DNA of 64,000 nt, taken from positions 1,798,001-1,862,000 of the forward strand of contig JAHDVF020000010.1 in the NCBI GenBank assembly GCA_022606425.2. Direction: 5' to 3'. Positions within the stretch are counted from its first letter, which is position 1; each line of letters opens with the position of its first letter. Source of the DNA: Lepidostoma basale. Its lineage: Eukaryota; Arthropoda; Insecta; Trichoptera; Lepidostomatidae. A program made the translations under genes and the position numbers. The notes under the pieces were generated by a model, which made no database searches, was not told the origin of the DNA, and was given only the letters and a program-made list of their open reading frames with translations. Positions 31,928-42,669 of the stretch are shown one piece after another.

Positions 31928-32111
31928 TTATTCCGAAGATGTATTCAGTCAGCATAGCAAAAAGTTATCTGATTCCTCCACAGACTCATTGGACAACTGC
32001 CCAGAGGCCCTTCCATTCGGGAGTCCTTTGCATGGCGCCGGGGATAAGGGATTTGAATCTCCTCATTTTAAAATACAAAGGAGTCACAGTGCAGAATTTA
32101 ATTTAGATGAG
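31928..32111 (+). CDS. Coiled-coil gene, exon 4
   Basis: Starts after 'gtttgcag' and completes the split codon from exon 3 as Asn, then YSEDVFSQHSKKLSDSSTDS and a FGSPLHGAGDKGFESPHFK segment, ending NLDE at a donor (GAG|gtatat), phase 0. The clean codon join and continuing frame support the exon. No domain was recognised besides the continuing scaffold. Confidence 0.8.
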
Positions 32112-32139
32112 GTATATCTGTCATTTATATTAAATTATC

Positions 32140-32560
32140 TAGAGGTCTTACTTCCGCTGGTCTTGACGTTTACAGGTTTTAGACTGTTTTCATCTCTCCG
32201 GCTCATCACACGTGATCAATCCACGCTATGCTACCGGTTCTCACCGTGCTTGTTATTAGGAGCTGATGTGTCATTGCTGGGGATTGCTGTTATGCCTCTA
32301 AGTTCCCTCGACAATACCGGGTCTGGTGGGTCATTGTGAGGATCTCTTGATTGCTGTTATGCTGTTAAGTAATGTGTACAACGCCAGGCCTGGGCCTAAG
32401 GATAATTCTTAGGTTTCTATATTTAAACCACTAGACTCTTTGTTGTTCTAAGAATCATTGTCCATGACTCATATGTCACCACTGCCTTGATGATGATGTC
32501 ATAAATACGCAGCTTGGTGTTTCTGGACAGAAGCTTAGATTTTAGGATATGCAATGGAAA
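32140..32560 (-). mobile_element. LINE-E copy in the intron, decayed
   Basis: The same order as 7105-7460 in the plus-strand reading 'gaggtcttac', 'ctatgctaccggttctcacc', plus an upstream portion (32460-32550) corresponding to a YDIIIKAVVT-like stretch on the minus strand. Many stops. Confidence 0.6.
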
Positions 32561-32673
32561 GAGGACCTACAATTTTATGAAACTGTAATTCTAATATTTG
32601 AATAATTTACATATATATTTTTTATTAAGTCAGAGGGGTCGAATTGGTTGCATCTTTTTCATTAAATTTTCAG

Positions 32674-32925
32674 TTAACTATTCTTCAGAAGAAATTACAT
32701 AACATGAAGAAGGAACACCAGGCTCAGCTGAAAGTCTTAAAGTCTCAGCATGAAATAGAGATTACCGATATTTCCACTTCACACGAACTCCACTTTGCTG
32801 AAATGGAAGAAAATTATAAAAACCAAATAGCCGAACTTAAAGCGCATTTACAAACACTGGAGAATACGGATCATGGAGACCTTTTGCATTTTGAGCATCG
32901 CGATGCCGACTTGGAGCTAGAAAAG
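32674..32925 (+). CDS. Coiled-coil gene, exon 5
   Basis: 84 codons, phase 0/0, between 'aaattttcag|TTA' and 'AAG|gttttt'. It encodes LTILQKKLHNMKKEHQAQLK, later HELHFAEMEENYKNQIAELK and ends DADLELEK. Regular hydrophobic heptads and high Lys/Glu content mark a long coiled coil. Confidence 0.85.
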
Positions 32926-33167
32926 GTTTTTATATTGTGAATTAATATATTGTATGCATATTTTTTTATGTTGTTTCATCGATTTTTAAAGTATGCTTGT
33001 GTTTTTGTAGCAATGTGTCATGTTGGAAACATATTGCATATTTACAATTGCTACCTCAAGACTGAAATTATAATTGTGTAATTTTTGGGATGTTGTTTAG
33101 CATAAACAATGTTTTACAGAAATATTTATGAATTGTCACTCACTCATTAAATGTGACAGTTTAATCA

Positions 33168-33535
33168 GTGACAATAAAAAATGTTGCATATTTCTTGGAC
33201 CGATATGGTCAGCTCAATGTTCTCGGGAGAGCCAGAACTGATAGAGAATTGTTGACCAACATAAAACCTCGTAAGCAATCATACTTGGGTCATATACTTA
33301 AGGGAAAAAATTATGGATTGCTCCATCTGATCATTAAGGGTAAAATAGAGGGTCGACGAGGTATTGGCAGGTGGAGAATCTGTTGGCTTCGTAACATAAA
33401 AGACAAGACTGTTAAGGAGTTTTTTCGAGCTTTTATGGATAGAGATGCCTACTCTCAAGTGATAGTCAACGTCAGGGGACATGAACCCGGGAGAAAAAGA
33501 GGAAATGGGATGATTTTTGAGTGTCATTTTTAGAT
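33168..33535 (+). mobile_element. LINE-G 3' copy in the intron
   Basis: The plus strand reads VLGRARTDRELLTNIKPRKQ, SYLGHILKGKNYGLLHLIIK, GKIEGRRGIGRW, then KEFFRAFMDRDAYSQVIVNV. This is the C-terminus of LINE-G (compare 57140-57490). Mostly open but 5'-truncated. Confidence 0.8.
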
Positions 33536-33569
33536 ATTATTATTGTTATTTTCATACATTAGAAGTAGT

Positions 33570-33860
33570 AGTTCAAACGCAGTTCTCGGGGGAATGGCAA
33601 GCGAAAGGTCAGTTAGAGTCAAATGGTTATCGATTGATCACACCCTGAAGAGAAACCCAGGCTGTCAAGGGACATTGGACTGGTATTCTATGGGCGGTAA
33701 CGGGAAGCGAGACGATCTAGAGTCACTTGGAGAAGAACTCTGCATAACAAGGTTAGGCGGCGTATTTCACTTTGAATGGTGTTAGGCATCAGATGAAATA
33801 GGATACTCAAAGCCCTATGTACCACATCCGTTAGATAGGATTAATAGAAGAGGAAAAAGA
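33570..33860 (+). mobile_element. LINE-B fragment in the intron
   Basis: Collinear with 38860-39160 ('aaacgcagttctcgggggaatgg' in parts, 'gatcacaccctgaagagaaa', 'ttaggcatcaga'). Decayed frame. Ends in an 'agaagaggaaaaagaa' tail. Confidence 0.65.
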
Positions 33861-33901
33861 AATGTAATTTGTATCTTAATTATTATTGAAAAATTGTTCA
33901 G

Positions 33902-34027
33902 GCTTTGCTGTCGGACCTAAATAGCGGTGTGGGCAACTGGCCGCTGGAGTTCATTGGCTTGCGGGACAAGATCCAAGCGGAGATGCAGCAGACTATTGAT
34001 CAACTTAAGCAAGCGCATGCTGATGAG
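33902..34027 (+). CDS. Coiled-coil gene, exon 6
   Basis: 42 codons, phase 0/0. A 'attgttcag|GCT' acceptor and a consensus donor (GAG|gtaagt) bound ALLSDLNSGVGNWPLEFIGL then RDKIQAEMQQTIDQLKQAHA and DE. High GC relative to flanks fits a conserved exon. The next recognised exon is at 62573. Confidence 0.85.
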
Positions 34028-34169
34028 GTAAGTGATTACCCCATGTATTTTCTTTTACCAATGTTCAATGATTTTTTAAATTAGCAATGCTCAAATAAAT
34101 AATGCAGGTAAGTTATAATGCTGCAAACAAAACAATCTGCTTAGGCATTACTGTTTCTTCATGCTGCGA

Positions 34170-35335
34170 CAGGATATCATGCAGGCTTGAGATGTCTTCT
34201 CTCTTTATGTTATTTGGGTGTCGATGATCTCAATATCTTATCAGGGGATTCTTTGAGAATTCTGTCCTCTTGGAGGGTATCCATCTTTATGTTCCGGATG
34301 GTTATCTTCGATAGCATCAGCACAGACTGTTTTATCTTCCGACATGTAGAACCAATCTGCCTCTGGTGATGTCAGTAAAGAGAGCAATCTAACTGCTGAA
34401 CATGATTGCTTCGGAGATCGGCTTCTTTCATATTCGTGAAAGTACATTTGCAAGACAAATACTCTTGACTTTACACAGTATTTTATATTTCTAAAGTCGA
34501 ACCATCTCTCATGCGTTCCTGGTATTATATAATTATGTTTTACCTGTTCTTAATACAGTAGAATCTGGATAATTGGAACCTGGTTAACTGGCAAAACTCT
34601 ATAATTGGCAGAAAATTTCTGGTCCCACCCCCTTGGAGCACTAAAACCTCTTTAATTGGAAAAAAGAAACCTGTTTAATTGAACCCTACATTATGGCCCT
34701 AAACCTCTGTAATTGAAAAGCACTGCCTTCTCGACCTCTGTAACTGGCCGGAGAGTACCTCTGCAATTGGAGAGCACTGCCTTCTCGATCTCTGTAAACT
34801 GACAATTCCTCAGTATTTGTTCTTTACTCATCGAAGGTGGTCCATTTTAGATCACAATGTTTCACAAAAGTAAATATAACGGGCTTGATTTGAGCTTGAA
34901 ACTAAAACTAATCTAAGAATTTGACGCTGGTAAATCTCGCGAAGAATTGTGCAACATTTTTAGCGTGTGAAACAGGCCCTATAACTGATTTTTTCAAAGC
35001 CACAATACTTACATTTATTGTTTATATGTGTATGCACGTATGTACAATTAAAATTTACTTATTAAACCTTTATTACAGTTTTATTGATTGTTTTATGCAT
35101 CAATCCATGAATGGTTTATATTGCTTTTCTGTTTACGTGATTACAAAACTTGGTTAAAAAACCAAAGCACAATCTGGACCTGGATACATGAAAAACTGTA
35201 TAATTGGAAAACCTGGTTAATTGACCATCGTAGGCCTGGTCCCTTGGAATTCCAATTATCCAGATTCTACTGTAGATGTCTTAAAAATTAATATTTGTTT
35301 GTAATATCTTTGAGAAATAAATTGATTTGATTTGT
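34170..35335 (+). mobile_element. LINE-H region split by a Tigger-like element
   Basis: 34170-34400 is a jumbled, partly minus-strand LINE-H match ('ctctggtgatgtcagtaaag'). 34420-34555 and 35273-35335 are the LINE-H 3' end in plus orientation ('gaaccatctctcatgcgttc', 'tacctgttcttaa' then 'gatgtcttaaaaattaatat', 'gaaataaattgatttgattt'). They join across the Tigger-like element. Confidence 0.65.
34556..35272 (+). mobile_element. Pogo/Tigger-like element, TA-flanked
   Basis: Ends 'cagtagaatctggataattgg' (in two parts) and its inverse, flanked by TA on both sides, characteristic of the pogo/Tigger branch. At 34858 a frame starts MFHKSKYNGLDLSLKLKLI, then after a stop EFDAGKSREELCNIFSV, resembling the CENP-B-type helix-turn-helix start of Tigger transposases. 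The DDE core is absent, so it is non-autonomous. The subterminal repeats 'ctgtaattgaaaag' and 'ctgcaattggagag' occur several times at 34610-34800. Confidence 0.8.
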
Positions 35336-35789
35336 AAATAGACTCACCTATGAGATATGTCCGATGACTTCTCTGTCTATTTTATTTTAAAATACTTGGT
35401 ATATATTTATGTTGATAATTTATACTTTTGATTCCATAATTATATCTATTCATACATAATTATTCTGTGGTAGTAAGAGAATGGGAAAATGAATTAAGCG
35501 GACTATACTCGTATACGAGGCATCTCCAGAAAGTAAGTGTACTGAATTTTTGTAGGTAAAATTTTTTTTGTCTGTAAGGGAATTATCTGTAAGGGAATAT
35601 AATGGAAATTTAGGAATAATCACAAATGGTAAATACGATATGGTTCTAAATATGAGATATTGGTTTGGTTTAATGAATATGAGCCAATGGTCGATTGCAA
35701 TCAAATATTTAAAATTGTGTTTTATAAATGTTCACAATTTTCAAATACATTATTCGCTAATGTTATTTGTATGACGTGTACTCCTGTAT
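35336..35789. other. AT-rich sequence with a mariner-like terminus
   Basis: At 35510-35545 'gtatacgaggcatctccaga' followed by 'aagtaagtgtactga' looks like one end of a mariner element, but no opposite end was found. Confidence 0.35.
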
Positions 35790-36300
35790 TACAACTTAAA
35801 ACATGTCTCATAATGCCAATTTCGATAATCTTTTATCTTCTTCTTTCCCTTTGCCATTTCCCATCATCTAGGGTCGGCCCTCCTCGTACGAAGACGCCAA
35901 ACTATTCTATCCTGGCTTATCTCCACTGTCAGGTTCTCGCGCTGCAGCTCCTTTTCCATGTTGGCCCACCATGTTGCCATTGGGCGGCCCCTTCCTCTTC
36001 ATTTTGTTGGAATACTGAGGGCTTTTTGGACAATGTGTTCGCTGTCTCTTCGCATCACATGACCGTACCACCGGAGTCGAGATTCTCTTAATTTTTCCGT
36101 TATTGGGGCAACCTTAAAGCTACCCCTCACGTATTCGTTCCTTACGTGGTCCAGCCTTGCGACGTCTCCGGCCCACCTCAGCATTCTCATCTTGGCAGCA
36201 TGGACTCGAGGTTCGTGGACTTTTTTGTTGGTCCAGCACTCTGCTTCATACAGCATGGCGTGCCTCACTGCAGTCTTGTAGACTTTGCCTTTTGTCCTGA
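35790..36300 (-). mobile_element. LINE-J 3' copy, minus strand
   Basis: The minus strand reads AMLYEAECWTNKKVHEPRVH, AAKMRMLRWAGDVARLDHVR, NEYVRGSFKVAPITEKLRES, RLRWYGHVMRRDSEHIVQKA. This is a C-terminal LINE tail with YGAECW and RLRWYGHVMRR. Beyond a stop a degenerate remainder continues to about 35800. Confidence 0.8.
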
Positions 36301-36324
36301 TTGGAATTTTTTGATAATCTTGAA

Positions 36325-36485
36325 TATAATTTTTAACTAACTAACCATTACACCGTCTCATCGAAGGGGTAGGCAGAAATAATGGACCGCCACATTGTTC
36401 TTTCCTGACATACTTCTCTTGCTTCCTCAATATTCATACATCATGTTATCCACGCACATCAATTTCTTCGACTCCTCACGTGACT
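36325..36485 (-). mobile_element. LINE-A 3' end, minus strand
   Basis: 'aactaactaaccattacacc' followed by the inverse of the LINE-A terminal coding block up to the NRRAC/SVT region, then truncation at a TA-rich stretch. Confidence 0.8.
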
Positions 36486-36489
36486 GACA

Positions 36490-36680
36490 TTAAATAAATA
36501 TATATATATATATTTTTTATGTATACAACCGGTAGTTTGAACCCAATTACTGTATACGATTTTGTTTTTAGCTATTATAATAATAATTAGGCTAATTTGT
36601 ATAGCGCCGTTTTCGTGAATAGCTCATATTGATTCTCATGACATGTAATAGGTAGCTAATCTATCGCCATTTTATTGTCA
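36490..36680. repeat. Repeat S, copy 1
   Basis: Begins in (ta)n and includes 'tttgaacccaat', 'tttttagcta' and 'gattctcatgacatgt.ata', all also present at 49060-49160. No coding content. It may be a MITE or LINE end. Confidence 0.5.
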
Positions 36681-36699
36681 CAAGAATTCTACACCAGAC

Positions 36700-36790
36700 C
36701 AAAGACATTGTGACAACCACACTTCCATCGCCTTGGACCTTGTATGCCAATCGGAGCTCTTACCACTCTGCCACGAAGGTCGTCAGCAAT
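36700..36790 (-). mobile_element. tRNA-derived SINE fragment
   Basis: The minus strand reads 'cgtggcagagtggtaagagc', matching a Pol III A box (TGGCNNAGTGG) at the tRNA position, followed by 'tccgattggcatacaaggtcc'. The B-box half is decayed. It abuts a LINE-A fragment. Confidence 0.5.
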
Positions 36791-36945
36791 TTGATTTATT
36801 TGATCGTGCCACGTTTTCCTCGGTCTTTCTCTATTTATAGTTCCGTTTACATCGTTAACATATACATTTTTTTTACTATTCTTTCTGCATTCATTTTTTC
36901 CATATGTCCAAACCATCTTAATGATCCTTTCACTAAGTATAATTA
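36785..36945 (-). mobile_element. LINE-A fragment, minus strand
   Basis: Inverse of RPRKTWHDQINQI, the VYVNDVNGT..RE block and part of WFGHM..; both ends are truncated. A frame joined to the SINE is a chance fusion. Confidence 0.75.
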
Positions 36946-37080
36946 AGTAATTTATTTCCATTTAAAAAAAATAAAAGAGTTAGCGAATGTATTTATCAAA
37001 ACGGTCAAACAAAAATAAAATAACGATATGTAACTAAAAAATAATATTGTATATACTCGTATATCTCGGAAAGATCCCAA
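36946..37080. other. Short AT-rich spacer
   Basis: Nothing recognised. Confidence 0.3.
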
Positions 37081-37338
37081 ATATCGTCACCCCAGAGGAA
37101 TAGTGAGATAAACCAGTGCTATCTTGACATTATAACAAGCCGTAATGTTCCTTTGATATTGTTTATGGTTTAACTTGGAGGCCTTGCACTTATTTGAGTC
37201 TCCTAGGGCCTAGGAGACTCAAATAAGTGCAAGGCCTCCACCAAGTCAAACCATAAACAATATCAAAGGAACATTACGGCTTGTTATAATGTCAAGATGG
37301 CATTGGTTTATCTCACTATTCCTCTAGGGTGACGATAT
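37081..37338. repeat. Near-perfect palindrome, about 128-bp arms, no loop
   Basis: Left arm 37081-37207 and right arm 37209-37338 meet at a single central base inside 'gagtctcctagg/cctaggagactc'. They differ by four substitutions and a 3-bp indel. No terminal repeats, coding capacity or target duplication. It lies in the long intron of the coiled-coil gene. Confidence 0.92.
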
Positions 37339-37394
37339 GTCAACGCCATTAAGGCAGTAACCCTTTCCAGAATTTGTAATATATTTTTTATGAA

Positions 37395-37640
37395 CACTGC
37401 CTCACTGACACTCAAATCTGAGATGGTTAGATTCTACGTCCGAATTGCTCTTCCTACTGGCATCACCAAAGGCAGGTTGGTTCTGATGACAGTATAAGTA
37501 TGACTTAGTTGTGAAGTGCGTGCCGCTGACGGCGTGCCCCCGCGTGTTGTGACCTGTGAACGTTCGTTTACAAAAATAGCCCGAACGCAGCGGCATGCGA
37601 TGGACCAAATTTTCTATATTCGGAGGGCCCAAAACTAAGA
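37395..37640 (-). mobile_element. LINE-H fragment, minus strand
   Basis: Plus-strand words 'ctgagatggttagattctac', 'ctactggcatcaccaaaggc' and 'aggttggttctg' match the LINE-H block at 47880-47930. 37495-37640 beyond it is GC-richer and unmatched. Confidence 0.55.
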
Positions 37641-38164
37641 GGGTAACAATTTAAATGCTTCCCAGCGTTTACGGAGACGATACAATAAATTATTTTTACG
37701 TACGTGGAACACGCGCCGGAGGAAGGGTGTTATTTCTGGAATGGGAAGATGAAACGCGGTTTCGTGTTTGATTGGAGGGTGCGAAAATATATATTATGTT
37801 CCATTTATAACATACCCTGTCCACCCATTGCTCAAGTAGACTTTTGATATAACTAGATTAAATTAGAGGAATACTTCGATTCTCTTCGAAAGTAATTCGA
37901 AATGCACACGATGTGCATACCCGAGATCGTTTCTGGATTATTTTAAATTCTGTTCTGATTATTGTTGTACGACAGTAGTGTAGAAAACCAAAGGAAAACA
38001 ATTTGGTATTGTTAATTGTGAAATTTTTAATGTGTGTGATAAATAAATTACATTAAAAGTTAAAACTTAGTACTGATTACGATTGAAGGGTAGAAAATAT
38101 TTACTTCCGTGAATGTTTCACGGGTTGCTACTAGTTTTTTTGAATTTCATACATATTATTGTTT
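37641..38164. other. No feature recognised
   Basis: No repeat partner was found in the window. Confidence 0.3.
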
Positions 38165-39350
38165 AACTCTACACTCTACATTCTCATTTACCTATTAAGG
38201 TACACAATCCATCACCAGTGGCGCTAGTTAAAATAAAAACATATTTCATTTGACATATGGTTGGCGGTTTACCTGTTTCCATTACTACCAGTTTATTAGA
38301 CACATTTTGAGTTAAAAAAACCCCATTATTTTCAAATAAATAAAAAATATCTAAATTGCCTGATTAGTATTGATATCATGGTCAATCATTTATTGTATTT
38401 AATAATAAAATATGTAACGAAAAATTATGAAATAAGCGGCAAAAGTAGGTCTCAAAATTAACATGTCCAAGACAGTAGACCTACTAGTGTCCACAAATGA
38501 CTCCACCCCAATCTTGCTCCACGGTGTCCCCCTTGTGACCACGACCAGCTTTTGTTACCTCGGTAGTATGATAGCAGGCTCGAGAAGTACGGAGGAAGAT
38601 GTAGCCAGCAGACTCAACAAGGCAAGGGGAGCTTTCGCTATGTTTCGCCCAGTATGGCATTCCAGTATCATTTCGAGAAGACTCAAGGCTCAAGTACTGT
38701 CATTTATCCAAGCTCCAAATATTCAGCAGTAGTGTCTAAAGTGTACTGCTGTACGGATGTGAGACTTGGAAATCTACCGCGGACGTTATTGGAAAACTCC
38801 AGGTGTTCATAAATAGGTGCCTTCGCTTAATATTCAAGATCTATTGGCTCCAAACAGTGTCAAATGCCGTTCTCTGGACCATGACAGGCAAAAAGCCAAT
38901 TAGAGAACAAGTCGCTAGACGCAAATGGCAGTGGATCGGTCACACTCTGAGACGGAACCCAGCCTGCATCGCTCGGGGCGCACTGGACTGGTCCCCTGTG
39001 GTGGGAAAGAGGAAGCGAGGCAGACCTAGAGCCACCTGGAGAAAAGCCCTGCAGGACGAGGTTAAAGCAGCAGGCCTCACTTGGGATGACGTTAGGGATT
39101 AGGCATGCGTGGAGTCGGGTGGAGAAGGTTCCTTGAGGTCCTATGCACCACGGAGGTGTGACCGGACAAAAAGAAGAAGAATAAGAAGATGAAATATTAT
39201 AAAATTTAGCTATTGTAGTAAATTTGCATCAAACACATTATAATCGATATAGTTATATGATAAATAAACAAAAACGTATTTTTAAAATTATTTTTGCTAT
39301 AACTAAAAATTCTGTTTTTGTCAAAATTAAGCAAATTGTGAAATGAAGGA
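38165..39350. repeat. Repeat P, copy B (with LINE-B inside)
   Basis: Matches copy A at 23095-24410 outside the insertions (see there). The LINE-B insertion at 38435-39188 interrupts 'gaaa[..]attataaaatttagc'. Confidence 0.65.
38435..39188 (+). mobile_element. LINE-B copy with 8-bp target duplication
   Basis: Flanked by ATGAAATA at 38427-38434 and 39189-39196. The plus strand reads KVGLKINMSKTVDLLVSTND, LVTTTSFCYLGSMIAGSRST, EEDVASRLNKARGAFAMFRP, then after a frameshift NRCLRLIFKIYWLQTVSNAV and RKWQWIGHTLRRNPACIARG, KRKRGRPRATWRKALQDEVK. It covers the reverse-transcriptase end (FCYLGS) and tail, 5'-truncated, with an AAG-rich 3' tail. Confidence 0.9.
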
Positions 39351-39539
39351 CCCGTAGCGACCGAATTGTTATCACCATATGTAGGTCGATGGTTTACTAT
39401 GGCTTGTGATTCTCCACACACGTACAGTGTTGATGTGTTTAAATAAAGTTAATTTCATCTCCCCGTAGTTTTAACCTATATAAACATATTTTTTAACAGC
39501 ATTTTGTTCTCCTTATAGACATATAAAACATATAGAAAC

Positions 39540-40255
39540 AGTATGAAAGAGCTGAAAGGGTTGGATGTAGGTGCCAAAATGAGCGGAGTGTCAGTAAGCT
39601 GCCTATTGTCTGCGGATGACGCTGTCCTACTTGCAGACAACGAGCATGAACTACAAGTCCTGGTGAACAGTTTGTATGAGGTATGCATGCGAAATGATCT
39701 GACGATGAATGTGAATAAGTCCCAAGTAATGATTTTTGAAAAATATGAGTTCGTGTATTTGGGTAGTATGTTTACAAAAGATGGCCGAGTGAAGGGGAAT
39801 ATTGAAAGAAGGGTTGGGACAGGCAACAAAGTGAATGGTGCACTTAGATGTAATCGCAAATAAAAGCCTATCCAAAAAGCTAAAATGGCAGTGCACAAAA
39901 GTGTTCTTGTATCGACCCTTATGCATGGAAGCGAAGCATGGAACTGGCAAAAGAGGGATGAAAGTAGAATAAATGCAGTAGAAATGAGATCTCTTAGACG
40001 AATGTGTGTAAATAATGAAAGGATCATTAAGATGGTTTGGACACATGGAAAGAATGAATGAAATAATGAAAATTATATGTTAACGATGTAAATGGAACTA
40101 GAAATAGAGGAAAACCGAGGAAAACGTGGCACGATCAAATAAATCAAATATTGAATGTCGGCTACGTGAGGAGATAGAGTAGATATAGTAGTGTGGCGGT
40201 CCATTCTCTCTGCCTACCCCTGCGGGGAAACGGCGTGATGGTTTGTTGTTGTTGT
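39540..40255 (+). mobile_element. LINE-A copy including the RT ADD motif
   Basis: Starts further upstream than most copies: KELKGLDVGAKMSGVSVSC, LLSADDAVLLADNEHELQVL (the reverse-transcriptase ADD catalytic box), YEVCMRNDLTMNVNKSQVM, FVYLGSMFTKDGRV. Frameshifts follow, then the NAVEMRSLRRM and RPRKTWHDQIN blocks, and it ends '..tgatggtttgttgttgtt'. It lacks the KGSLRWFGH start because of a small deletion. Confidence 0.88.
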
Positions 40256-40514
40256 TATAAAGGGAAAAAATACGAATTGTTATCCCGAGCGGTATCGCCA
40301 AAGGCAGATAAAGAATGTATGTAGAAGTCGATGTTAGAGAACTGTCTATGCGTACAATTCCGTTTATATTCCCCCCCCCCGCATCCACCAGTGAATGCAA
40401 TAATTATGCAACTCCAGTCTAATTCGAGTCTGAACTTGGTGTTTGTAGCTCCTTGGTTCCGGCATTACAGGGCTATTGCGAACGGTGTGTAAAAGCCGAG
40501 GGTGGGTGATTCGA
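40256..40514. other. Spacer with an 11-C run
   Basis: 40370-40380 is poly-C. 'cccgagcggtatcgccaaag' and 'ggcagata' faintly resemble LINE-H. Nothing else. Confidence 0.3.
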
Positions 40515-40710
40515 GTGTTAAATCAATAATTAAACAAAACGATGTTTTTTTTTTAAATAACTACTTTCACAGCGACCGGTTTCGCTGGGTTGGCTGGCAT
40601 CGACATGCTGATCCAGTCTGCCCAGTCTGTCGATGCCAGCCCGCCGAGCGAAACCGGTCGCTGCCAAAATAAAGACGGATGTAGTTATTATTAAAAAAAA
40701 ACTCATTTTA
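40515..40710. mobile_element. Foldback element with hammerhead-like core, copy 3
   Basis: Arms 'cacagcgaccggtttcgctg' and the inverse ending 'gcgaaaccggtcgctgcc' enclose a central hairpin region (ggctggcatcgac .. gtcgatgccagcc). Both strands carry CTGTCGAT or ATGTCGAT, a GCCAGC stem half, then GCGAAACCGGTCGCTG. The left flank 'aaacaaaacgatgttttttt' matches the other copies. Confidence 0.65.
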
Positions 40711-40719
40711 TTTAATTAT

Positions 40720-41110
40720 TATTTATCTTCTTTCGGTGCCGTGTCAGGTCTCCCCAAGTTGGCGATCACTGCAGCAAAGGCATCTCTGTCCTGCGCCATT
40801 TGGAACAGGTTCTCAATATTTGATTGATTTGATCATGCCACGTTTTCCTCGGCTTTCCTCTATTTCTAGCTCCGTTCATGCCGTTTACCTTCTTTACCAT
40901 TCTGTTTTCACTCATTCTTTCCATGTGTCCAAACCACCTTAATGACCCTTTCCTTATTTTGTTCATAACACTTTCATTCGCACCACATTCACTTCTTATA
41001 CTTGCATTTGTCACTCTATCATATACAGATTTGTCACACATTCGTCTTAGAGATCTCATTTCTACTGCATTTATTCTACTTTCATCCTTCTTTTGTCAGT
41101 TCTATGCTTC
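40720..41110 (-). mobile_element. LINE-G end joined to LINE-A, minus strand
   Basis: 40720-40812 is the inverse of the LINE-G C-terminus (AQDRDAFAAVI.NLG). 40815-41110 is LINE-A minus: MRSLRRMCDKSVYDRVTNAS, GSLRWFGHMERMSENRMVKK, RGKPRKTWHDQINQI. No tail separates them. Confidence 0.8.
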
Positions 41111-41427
41111 ACTTTATTTATTTTATTAAATGAAACATCTATTAATTCGTAACAGCTGGAGAAAGCCTCATGATGAAAAAAGTATCCCATGAAACAATAC
41201 ACACACATAGGTGTATATAAATATTAATGAATAATGCACGATAGTATGTGTCAACACGCGCACAGCACAGAGAATAAAGGCAGAAACATACTATTTAACA
41301 CGCGACGCGACGCAACGTGTCGACACCCGATGTACACCGTGTACATTACCAACACGCGACGCCACGGCGTATTAGCAATTTCTGAGTACAGTTAGCTGAC
41401 AGCAGTGAAAGGCTATGGTTGTGTGCT

Positions 41428-41553
41428 ATGGATTTAATAAATAACGAGTCAGATGAAGACTTTGAAGAAGATTTGATGCAAATTTTGGGTACATACATGA
41501 TACTTAACCGTCGCGTTGCCATGTGGTCAATTGAGTTTCCACTGCCAATTTAA
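41428..41553 (+). pseudogene. Short acidic ORF in the Harbinger element
   Basis: MDLINNESDEDFEEDLMQIL followed by unrelated residues to a stop. It may be the first coding exon of the Harbinger transposase, since an acidic start is common there. 'TTG|ggtaca' could be a donor. Assignment is an inference. Confidence 0.4.
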
Positions 41554-41949
41554 AGTTGATTTTCTTAAAACCTATGGACCCTAATATTATAAAAAAAATT
41601 GTAATCCTCCATTGAAGTGTTCTCAATATTTCGTAATAAAAAAAAAAGCAAAAAATTACTTCCTTCATCCCAAAAAAAAATATTTTCTAAGACTGCCCTC
41701 ACCTTCATTCGTGTTAAGGTAGAATTTGTTTTGCTAATATTTACAACTTTATCAAAAGTGACAAATACTTACTCGCTGTTTTGAACGTATTATAAATTAT
41801 ATCTTTGGCCTTTTCAATAGGTACGTAATAATACCGACTGTGGATGGAAACGCAGCACGCAACTTAATAATATCAGAACTGTGAAAATATTAACACTTTA
41901 CCAAAAGGGACAAATATTAATACGTACTCGTTGTCTTGAACGTACTATA

Positions 41950-42340
41950 CATTTTGCCTAGGTGCCTTTCTCTCTGGTTTCAATCCTGGGATTGGTTTGC
42001 AGCAATTTCTCCATTATTCTCTTCCATTCTTCCCTGTCTTGTGTGGCTCTTTTGAAATCTGCATATGATGAGCAGCGCACGTCCACCAACAGGTCCTCCA
42101 GGTACTCTCGGCGTGGGCGTCCCCTAGAGTTTGTCTCCTCGATCATACCCTCCATTATGGCATGCAAGAGACCTTCTTGACGTATTACATGGCCGATCCA
42201 TCTTGCACGCCTTTCGGACAAGGTCCTGAGCAGGTGCCTTCCTCCTTCGATTCCTTGAAGAACTTCCTCATTCGTGATGTGGTCTCTCCAGGAAATTCCA
42301 AAGAGTCTTCTATAGGACCACACGCATAGGTGCCTTTATC
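41950..42340 (-). mobile_element. LINE-C copy nested in Harbinger
   Basis: The minus strand reads MWSYRRLFGISWRDHITNEE, VLQGIEGGRHLLRTLSERRA, RWIGHVIRQEGLLHAIMEGM, GRPRREYLEDLLVDVRCSSY and a REEWKRIMEKLL end. It is closer to the intact state than the copy at 10690. No clear target duplication could be fixed. Confidence 0.85.
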
Positions 42341-42669
42341 ATACGTAAAATCTCGTAAAGTCTCGCCCCGCCGGCCGCGGCGCGCAGACAAGTTTATACT
42401 TGGTGTCCAGTTGCTCGTATGCTGTGACGCATTCCATATCAGAAATCGCATGGTTCCAGAAAAAAATTAATAATGATATGTTTTTCAAATAATCCACGTA
42501 TGTTATAGATATCGATCTATTCCTAATGAAATTCCTTACAAGATGACATAAATTAAATTTTGATTCATCGAGTCATATGCTTGATATTTAGATAAAGTTA
42601 GCGGTAAACTGAATTTACCACATGGGAGCGAGCGTTTTGTTTTGAACACGGTACGTTAAGGGTTAAACG

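Noticed and set aside
36689..36961. Protein fusing LINE-A and an N-terminal or C-terminal novel part
   Set aside because: The novel part is the tRNA-derived SINE read through; a chance fusion.
41428..41553. Acidic ORF as a host microprotein
   Set aside because: It lies inside the Harbinger termini and is more simply the start of its transposase.
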